A stretch of DNA of 64,000 bases from Morchella semilibera (Eukaryota > Ascomycota > Pezizomycetes > Pezizales > Morchellaceae). Where the stretch lies: assembly GCA_009192285.1 (NCBI GenBank), contig CM018605.1, positions 2,707,247-2,771,246 on the forward strand, written 5' to 3'. Both the position numbers and the translations under genes were made by a program. The notes under the pieces were generated by a model. The model worked only from the letters and a program-made list of their open reading frames with translations. It was not told the origin of the DNA and made no database searches. Below are positions 56,257-64,000 of the stretch, piece by piece. Within the stretch, counting starts at the first letter, position 1. The number at the start of each line of letters is the position of its first letter.

Positions 56257-58268
56257 TTAAAGAAGGTAATAACCCGAGCCCACGCAAGAGACTGAATTGG
56301 CCCGGTCGACACGTTGCTCATCCGTTGGGGGTAGAGTAGATGCCTTCGCGGGTTCACTTCCGAGGAGGGTTCCGCCTTCGGAACTTGTGTATGCATGACT
56401 GATACCCAGCTCCCCTGGGGAGTTTGGTACAGGGGCTGCCGGTGATGAAGAGGTGTTGCACTCCTGTGGAATCCGAGGAGGAGCTTCAAGGTTTGCCGGG
56501 TTGATGGAACGCTGGGTTGCTGAGCTATCGTCATGGTGCGTGGCCGGGTTATAGATGTATGCAGCGTCCCTGATTGAATCAAGATTATAAGGAAGAGAAG
56601 ATGATAGGGGTATCGGTAACTTGTGTGAAGGGCTATCATTGCAAGGCAGTGGGGGAGGTGGGGGTGCTTTCAGCTCTACGGTCACCGGTGAGCCATGGTG
56701 ACGCTTAAGAGGAAGATGGGTATCGCCTGAGGGTGCCTTTCTTTTGCCATGGATGGATAGGTCTGACGGGTTAAAGTCGGTTGGATGCCCGGAGGAAACT
56801 GGGTATTCCATAATGCTATCGTTGGTCGCTGCAGAATTTCCAGCCTGAGAAATCTGTACTCCCCTAGAAATCTCGTGCTTATCTGAGGTTCCAAGGCTGG
56901 AAGAAGGCATGGAGATAACGACGCTGTGATTAGATCCATGGCTACGTAGCGCCCCATCTGCCGCGGGCTGGGGTGTGCAGTCTTTGAATAATCGAGCGTA
57001 GCGAAGAGTAAAGTAGGTAGATCCCTGAAGCCCGGCTGCCCGGCTTCCTTGTTCAACAATGGGCGAGGCAAATTTCAAATCGCCACCGAGTAAATCTCCT
57101 TGGGTTGTAGAGACTTGAGGAGGCGTCGGAAACGGCTGTTCGTTTGTGATATAATGAAAATTCCCTTTAGGCAGGTCAGGGAGGGGCTGCGCTAGAGGAA
57201 AGGATCCTATAGCGGTTACAGCAGTTCTTCTATCGCTGCTCGGATCGGTGAAAAGTTTAACAGGCCAGTGCTTTCGACCATCCTTCATGATAGGGCCATG
57301 CCGTCCCTTAAAGATCAGAATTAGGTTAGCATATATAAACGCCATTACTTATCATGGAAACTTACTTTGAGGTGCTTATTCAAATCATGATGGCGCTGCC
57401 ACTTCCGTCCGCAATAGTCACACACATGCTCAAAGTAGGGTATATGGGTGTGTAGGTGTGATGTAATGTTGTCTCGCTTTTTAAATTGTTTTCCACAGCC
57501 ATTCCAGGAGCATTGGAGATTAAGTACCGATTTTGCTCTTCCCACATGTGTTTCTGTTACGTGGTGCTACAATGTTTTTTTAGGATTTAGTACCGTTAAA
57601 AATATGTGGTAATTGAGTTTGAAACTTACACGCAAGAGCATTAGATCAGCAAAGGACTCGTTACAAGTGGACCATCGACATCGGATAGCAGTACTGCTAG
57701 AATCAATCGAAGGGCTGCTCGTGGGGAGTTCATTGTCGACTAGTGTCCCAAAGGCTCCCTGTCTAGGAGGAAACGTCAAGGTAGAGGAGACAGTAGCGTT
57801 GAGCGGCTGCTCAGGGTAAGTAATAGTCCTAGGTAAATATGGGACTGAGGCGGGCCGTTTCAGAGTAGTTTGGGCGGGATCCATTTGGGTGTAATTAACG
57901 AGGTTGTCGAGAAGATCGGTATTAGAGTAGTTATATTCATGGGTTCCAGATATTAATGTAAATTTCTCTGCATTTGTAGGAATATCTGTAGCTGTAGGAT
58001 CTTGGGGGGATATTGGAAATGAAGCCTGCATAGGGGATTCTTAGAGTCAGATGTTGAATCAATTAGGTATAGGATAATACTGGAAACTTACAGTAACGGT
58101 TTGATGTAGAGTGTTGAAATTTTTGGCTTGCGTGTCTTGCGAATTGTAAAGAGATGCGTTGGTATTCTTACCAGATTCAACGGGATAAGATCCTGGATAG
58201 TCAAGAAGCCTGGGATCAAGATTATGTATGACGCCAAACACATTCTTATTCTTGGCAACCTGTTCCAT
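56257..58268 (-). CDS. PacC/Rim101-like C2H2 zinc-finger transcription factor
   Basis: Exons 58268-58092, 58025-57630, 57566-57366 and 57306-56257 give 607 residues, each exon a whole number of codons. Three C2H2 fingers span about 175-261: C175-x4-C180 with H192/H193 and H198; C210-x4-C215-x12-H228-x3-H232; and C240-x2-C243-x12-H256-x4-H261. The order and spacing match PacC/Rim101, including CRWSTCNESF, TETHVGRAKSVLNLQCSW, KKRDNITSHLHTHIP and CDYCGRKWQRHHDLNKHLK. PacC proteins switch genes with ambient pH after proteolysis. In this copy finger 3 differs at contact residues from the usual KRPQDLKKH, so it may be a paralogue with altered target. The remainder is Ser/Pro-rich, with KRKAPSGDTHLPLKRHH as a likely nuclear signal. 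The ATG at 58268 is the first in frame. Confidence 0.83.
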
Positions 58269-59595
58269 TGCTTGCACGTCGGACAAAGTTATGCGATTCT
58301 ACCAGATAAACGGGCAAGCGCATGGAAGAAGGCTAGAGGCGAGCTAGAAGTAGATAAAGGAGTAAGATGGAGGGGTGTGTTAACAGTGACCGAAGTAATC
58401 CGCATGGGCAAGAACGCGTATAACGTTACCCGGCGACAGCGTTGGATGGGACATAGAATGCAAACCCACATACATACATACATGTACTTACATGGATACA
58501 ACAAACAACTACACGTACATTCCTAGTACATGTAGTTCCTACTGGTCCCAAATTATTTGATGTAATTGAGTTTTATAATACTTTATATTTAGTCTATGGC
58601 TATCAAAAGGCAGACGTATTGAATAGGTTTAAGAATGAGAGAAGTATTATACAAAGGCTGCGCTGCGCTGCGGCTGAGAGATACACCCAGGCTCTTAATC
58701 TATATTCTTGAGTGGTATTCTGGTAAGTTTGGATAGAGAGGCGGTACACCTTGGGAATTATATCTTCATGCATGTACAGCCACTCACCAAAAGCTCGCGA
58801 TTCGGGTTTAATATGATATGTCCGACTCAGGTCTGTTATCAAACTGTGCATTAAAATGTTTAAAATCTCAAGCCACCAGTACTTAATGTAGGCTGAAATC
58901 AATATTAGATGTTCATGGTGTTTCTATCCTCTGTTATCACGCTTCTATAACTCTTAGATACATTTGAGCTCTCTGATCTAGCTCTGTAAGCAACATTGAG
59001 CACTGAACTGACATCTTATATATGAATCACGGACAATTTTGAAGAGTGGCTGTAGGTATATATATAGCTTGCGGATCTGCGCTAGCTAGTTCGTCGAGAA
59101 CACCTATTTAATTCCGTCATGATAAAAGATAAGGTAGTCGTAACTCACAGTCGGTGTACTGGTGCGGCCGGAAACCTAGGGGTTGCTGGCAACGACGTCC
59201 AATATTAGCGCTGGCCGGGGATGTATGTAGGAGGTACTGGTGTGAGAGGGCGCTGCTTGTTACAGGGAACCCCTGATGTGTTCCTCCATGGCCTAGAATA
59301 AACGTTATTGAGGCTTGAATAATATATCAAGATGTAATTAATTAGCGGCGAGAAACCTGCCACCCGAGGGGGTGTGGGGGCATAGGGGAAATTTTGAAGA
59401 ATAAAGATCAGTGTAATACCGCTCTTGGACTTTTGAGTTGTATACCAGTGGAGGTAGAACTGACCGTAGGGTCTGGGTACAATCGTGCTGCCAGTTATGA
59501 GGAAATGGAATTAGATTGAGCATAACAAGATTTTAGCGGCGTCTTCTTTATCGCCGGTTCTGTGCATAGGGGTAAACAATATGTATATATGTATG
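58269..59595. other. Intergenic, upstream of the PacC-like gene
   Basis: No gene recognised. TACATAC/TACATGTA strings at 58467-58540 lie 200-270 bp upstream of the start codon. Confidence 0.5.
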
Positions 59596-59597
59596 TA

Positions 59598-59821
59598 CAG
59601 CCCTGTTCGAAAAGTCCTGGCACCCTACTATATTGTGTCTGCTTATGAATTCTAACCCACCAACAACCATTTCTCTTGCGCATAATCAAAAATTGTTAGG
59701 TATGGCCGCAACGAAGATATTGTAGCTCTCTGTTATAGTCATAGTAGTGGGAGAATTAGAAAGTAGAAGGAACACCCTCGTACTTTTGGCCCGGGGGTGC
59801 CAGAATTTTCAAATGGGGCTG
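59598..59821. mobile_element. MITE with about 29-bp terminal inverted repeats and TA duplication
   Basis: The left end CAGCCCTGTTCGAAAAGTCC, running on to TGGCACCC, and the reverse complement of the right end CAGCCCCATTTGAAAATTCT, running on to GGCACCC, match at about 24 of 29 positions. The element is 224 bp, non-coding, and flanked on both sides by TA (59596-59597 and 59822-59823). This is the target duplication of Tc1/mariner/pogo-type transposases. It is most simply a non-autonomous derivative. No transposase is present in the window. Confidence 0.85.
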
Positions 59822-59823
59822 TA

Positions 59824-62022
59824 CAGTGTATGTATATGGTAATTTAGGTCGTTTTCTAGCCACGAAGAAAATACTCAATGCTTATTTCCCAAAACCTATC
59901 CGCTATATTCTTTTCTTTGACTTAATCGAGTGAATTGCGGGAAAGTCAAATTAGGGACCCGGCTCCGAGCGCACATTTTTAATTCTGATCTTATCTAGAT
60001 AGGGGTCCCTCATTGAGGTTTTGTAGAATCTGCGTGACTATTTTCTTTCTACCTTCTAGCTCCTCCCAAACATGTTATAAAGCTTTTAAACAGCATTTGC
60101 ACTTGTAATTGCCTCTTCAACTCTTCATTGTATCTTGGCATCATATTCTATCACTCGGAGGTGACTGGCTTAGTAAAGGGACGAGTGATAGTGTGTGAGC
60201 CAAGAAAAGGCTGTTGCGTGTTAACATGATGCGCATCGTACAACGTACAACATAGGCTCACCGCGCTCCAAAAGGAGCTGAGAAGCGGGCAAGCTTCAGA
60301 GGGGTGAACTTGGTAGGGAAACCAAGAACATCAATTTCCTCGTCTAAGAAGAACAAACATCCGGCCAGAACACTTTATGCCTTGGAGGAGTGAGTCTATG
60401 GTTCTCATTTCAGGATAAGTATTAACTCTGCTTAAGTATGGAGTTTCTACAGGGAGGCGATATGATGAGCATGCCTATCAGGTACGGGGATCTTACTGAA
60501 GAAGTCGCGAGATTTCAAATGGCGGAACTTGTTTCGGCAATCGAATGATCACTGATACATGCATCGTAAGTCGGTAGAAATATCAATAAGAACTGGAAAC
60601 TAACAAGAGTATAATTGTTTTCCCGACCAGGCCGAGTTTATCTCTCCTGAATATACATCACAGTATGAGGCTTCGTTGGCAGGGCTAGTGGAGGCTAGGT
60701 AAGCGAGGGAGGTGGCTTTACCATTTATGGGATACACCTAGATCTAGACTAAAAGATGTAATCTTATTGTATCGTATATGACAAGTGGTTGTGGCGGCAA
60801 CGTTTTCATTTGCAATGTGTGACTGGACCTAGCTAGAGAGAAATTGTCAAGGCTCTTGTTGCCGGCGGAGGTTGTCTCAGTGTGGGGTCACGGGGGGGGG
60901 GGGGTTCTGCAGGTTGTGTCGGACTGTTCCTGCTCAACGTTTTTGTGATACAGTCCTTTGAGACAGGAGGGTAATATTAGTATGCAAGGAGTCCTGAGCA
61001 TAGGGAGATACGATAACTACATGTACGGAATTTAGTTCCCCAAAGTTACATCTGACGGGATGTAATTAATGAAGGGAGGAGCTAAAACAGTTTCTTTGAG
61101 AAATTCACCAAATAGTGAATAAAGGTAAAGGTGGAGCTGGACCCGACCTCTCAACTCTACTTTATTCGGTGGTACGTGTCGGGCCAATTAGACCGGTTAA
61201 AAGACCAGAAATGTGTCAACCTTACTACCGGGGGAACCTGTAATTTCCTATAATGTTGCTATAAATTCATAGAGTTCTACAAATCCCGGTGTTAGGCATG
61301 ATGTGCTCATGCCGAGCTTGGCTGAGAACTTGTTCTTCGGTCCTTTTACAAGTTGTCACTCATCACAATCGACATGTATCTTAGGCGGTTGGCGGCCCCC
61401 CCCCCCCAGAGAAAGCTAGAATATATTTATCGACTATATGTGTGTACAATCAACTATTAATCGTAGAAGTTAGGCCTACCAGACCAGTAACAACCAGGGC
61501 TATTGATAGTGATCAAATCAACCTGAGAAATCTGTTTCGGCCATTGGTTCTGACTAGGGTGGATCGGATTACACCACCGGAGAGGCTGGTGGTAGTAAAA
61601 GGTGTATAAACGTAGCCTAAGCAGGTTGATTAACCATTTGTCAGCTGAAACTATTTCTGGTATAAAATTCGAAGAGATTCTGGGTGAGAAGGATCTATAT
61701 CTCTGATTACCTATTAAGTTGAACTATATCGAGCAATGGAATAGTGCCGTCTGATGACTTGTAGGTTAACATCTTGAAGGAAGAACGTTGTACACAATGT
61801 ATATTAGATACAGAAATGTACCTTCGGGGATTTCGGGCCTTCCGGTGCTTCAGGAGTCACATGACCTAGGGCACACACTGTTCCTACGTTGAATGTGACT
61901 GCTGTCGAGTTTGTGTATGGGCTCTGAAGGGTACATTAGCTGGGTCGGGTAACTGAAGCAAAGGTATCAAGCCCATGCCCCTCTAGCCTTTTTCATACCT
62001 TCATATACGTATCAAGCTCAAA
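59824..62022. other. Intergenic, no gene seen
   Basis: No recognisable protein. A short palindromic hairpin (60148-60191), G11 (60892-60902) and C10 (61397-61408) runs, and TACATGTA at 61019 are the visible features. Confidence 0.5.
60148..60191. repeat. Inverted repeat CTATCACTCG / CGAGTGATAG
   Basis: Perfect 10-bp arms (60148-60157 and 60182-60191) separated by 24 nt. The arm contains the TATCACTCG 9-mer that recurs elsewhere in the window. Confidence 0.85.
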
Positions 62023-62663
62023 ATGACCGGAACTTACTCTCCTGTTTTTTGGGACCCAGCCTCTGTCGCGACAAACTCTGGAGTATCGGGTCCAACTCTC
62101 GTGACGATCTTCACAATTCTTTCCTGCGCATGCATCCTTGTTGCTCAGAAGGCCCTTCCAGATCTACACGGGCTAATCTGTGAAGTGGCCAGAAGACTGC
62201 AAGAGGTGGATATTTGGTACGATCCCACCCCTAGTCTAGTCAAATCTAGCCCCCAACCCCGACCCCAGCCCCAACCCCAACCTCCCTCCGATGCTCCATG
62301 TTCCGTATTACGCTCAATTCTGACACGTTCAACACTTGTAGTGAACTAGGGCGAAACTTCTGGCCCTTCAGCGAAACGAAGTTCCCAGGTTATACTGGGG
62401 CTTCTCTTAAGGGACGGCACACTCGCGAATACGCAGTTCGCTACCTCAAATTGGATTATGAGATCTGGAGACGTTCCCAGCCGCCATGGGTTCTTTGCGA
62501 AAGGTTCAACCCTTCTCAAACCGATGTATGGAGGTACATGGGCGTGAGGGCAAGTAAATCCCCCTTCCATGTGACACGTCGCCCAGGAAGAGGGATGAGG
62601 AAACCGTTCGTTAAGGGTGTTAAAACCCGTATGAACATTATGACGAATGTAGACGACGATTGA
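62023..62663 (+). CDS. Hypothetical small membrane protein
   Basis: The first ATG at 62023 opens MTGTYSPVFWDPASVATNSG, then a single hydrophobic helix (TLVTIFTILSCACILVA). LHGLICEVARRLQEVD follows. A second frame to 62663 reads FWPFSETKFPGYTGASLKGR, AVRYLKLDYEIWRRSQPPWV and a basic tail ending MTNVDDD. Joining 62023-62218 to 62342-62663 through a 123-nt GT..TAG intron with a CTGAC branch-like motif keeps frame and yields about 172 residues. Without that splice the first frame ends at 62349. Family not recognised; a single-pass or tail-exposed membrane protein is plausible. Confidence 0.5.
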
Positions 62664-62868
62664 TTTGTTAAAGAATCATGAGGAGTCTACTAAAGTCACG
62701 TGCGCTACGTTCTCTCTCACATGTGGGAGATGATCGATGTGACTCCGTTGATCTGCCCAGCGGAGGGGTTATACCGCACAGCGGCCTGCCAGAGACCTGC
62801 TGGACCCAACCTTGTTCCAAGTCCCACTCTAAAAGTCCTGTGTGGCATTATTTCGAGAGAGGCGTTCC

Positions 62869-62992
62869 AAAAAAAAAAACAATCACAAAAAAAATCTAAA
62901 ATAAAAAACAATCCCCAAAAAAATTCAAAACAAAAAAAACAATCACAAAAAAAATTTAAAATAAAAAACAATCACCAAAAAATCCCCATTTT
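62869..62992. repeat. A-rich tandem repeat, about 31-bp period
   Basis: Four related units each open with ACAATC(A/C)C followed by A8, a short T/C interruption and AAAATAAAAA. They lie about 200 bp downstream of the hypothetical membrane gene and are followed by a T13 run (62995-63010). Confidence 0.8.
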
Positions 62993-64000
62993 CCTTTTTT
63001 TTTTTTTTTCCCCTTTTCCTTACATCATTAATCCCATTTTCATTTGTATTTGTCAAGAGAAGAACAAACCCAGTTCTTACTAATCTATTATTATTATTTT
63101 AGTGTTTGCAGGTCATCGTAAGATATACGATGGCCTGTATATCTATCAGCCGCACTCTGGCGTGCTCTTGGTATGATGTGGGTGACAATCGGACTTTGCT
63201 TCTAGCCAAGGCATAGATCTGAGAGTCAGGTCCCTTTGGGTTGGTTGGTACTCGAGGCCACCAAGCATCTGTTGTTAACTCCTGCTTGGTGACCTCAGAC
63301 TCTAGGGTGATTCCAAGTAGAGTTCATGGTAGCGGTGCCATGCAGTGGGTTTTTGGCTTCGGAGACTTCATGGTATAGGTCGCTTTGGCGGCCTCCAAAG
63401 TCAGGTGGCTTTTCGATTGGGCAGTGGGGTGGGAGCTGGTTCTTTGAGTTTGTGCAGCTCATAGAGTGTATTAAGGGCGATATCTCCGGGGGTCAATTGA
63501 TAGGCTTTCCAGCCCCCACGACGAGTGGCGGTGCTGATAGATTGCTTATTGAGACTCCCCAATCTCTGGGTTTTGCGATCAACGCGGCATAGGGTTACCG
63601 GGGCTAATAGGCAAAGACATATGATGAAGTAGGCAACTACTAACACACCATGGCAGTATTTGTTATGATGTCACTGTTCTGATGTCTGAACAATTTTTTT
63701 TTCATTACATGTATTACATAGTTCGCTTTCTCCCCCCCCTATATGTATGTTGGGTCAGATCTAACTTACTAGTCTTGCCCTGGGAGTAATAGATCACTGC
63801 GCTGGCTTTGTAGTATGTGGAGGAAGGACGATGGTGTAAGGTAGTAAGGTCGGTATACAGAGGTTAATATGGGGGCGAGATGTCGGAGTTTTTACCTAAC
63901 TCTAGACCTATTGAGATGTTGTGATAGTTACATGTATGTACTAAATGAATGCTAAGAGCATAGATGGAAATGAGGGAAAATACATGTATGTACATATGTT
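62993..64000. other. Terminal region, no certain gene
   Basis: A plus-strand frame at 63326-63592 (GGFSIGQWGGSWFFEFVQLI, ECIKGDISGGQLIGFPAP) is coding-like but matches nothing I know and may be part of a gene leaving the window. TACATGTA repeats at 63702, 63930 and 63981. Confidence 0.4.

Noticed and set aside
1-64000. CRISPR arrays, bacterial operons or Shine-Dalgarno sites
   Set aside because: None seen; genes are spliced and eukaryotic, and tandem repeats lack unique spacers.

Overview
The window looks like nuclear DNA of a filamentous ascomycete (Pezizomycotina; an early-diverging lineage such as the Pezizomycetes would fit, but no marker settles this). The genes have many short introns, mostly 37-120 nt, with GT..AG ends and often a CTAAC/CTGAC branch-like motif. 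The proteins are fungal in type: branchpoint binding protein, a PacC-like zinc-finger factor, a GPI-anchored Ala/Ser protein, an Sfk1-type membrane protein and an intron-containing tRNA-Tyr. Gene density is low, with gaps of 2.6-5.3 kb that hold mainly microsatellites and short dispersed motifs. Exon structures were built by hand from splice signals and reading-frame continuity. In every spliced gene reported as intact the exon lengths add up to a whole number of codons.

Layout. 0.3-1.8 kb: a decayed minus-strand gene joining a Helo-like N-terminal domain to ankyrin repeats. 2.6-7.2 kb: a head-to-head pair, a stomatin-like mitochondrial protein (minus) and the splicing factor SF1/BBP (plus). 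8.6-9.6 kb: the casein kinase II beta subunit (minus), whose start codon appears to be split by an intron. 11-14.4 kb: a possible SLOG-fold protein, tRNA-Tyr, and a divergent pair made of a U1-type zinc-finger (WBP4-like) protein and the PUA-domain ribosome factor Tma20/MCT-1. 15.8-16.9 kb: a SUZ/SUZ-C protein. 22-28 kb: a small MGC-headed zinc-ribbon protein, an SRPK-family kinase pseudogene and a seven-exon ferroportin. 30-36 kb: an unrecognised 444-residue protein, a NIP30/FAM192A protein and a seven-exon Sfk1/FRAG1-type protein. 41-42 kb: a secreted GPI-type protein. 46-53 kb: a 12-exon, 2026-residue ZNFX1-like SF1 helicase. 53.7-58.3 kb: a SAM-carrier-like mitochondrial carrier and a PacC/Rim101-like factor, both minus. 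59.6 kb: a TA-flanked MITE. 62-62.7 kb: a small hypothetical membrane protein.

How it fits together. Most genes are single-copy housekeeping functions (splicing, translation, CK2 signalling, mitochondrial membranes, iron export). They do not form an operon or a metabolic cluster. The accessory element is the ZNFX1-like helicase, which belongs to a family linked to small-RNA and antiviral pathways, together with the remains of two families that expand and decay in fungi (NLR/ankyrin-type and SRPK-type). The most unusual non-coding signal is a strong excess of the palindrome TACATGTA, about 30 copies where about 1 is expected, nearly all outside exons. A second 9-mer, TATCACTCG, occurs nine times where about 0.5 is expected.
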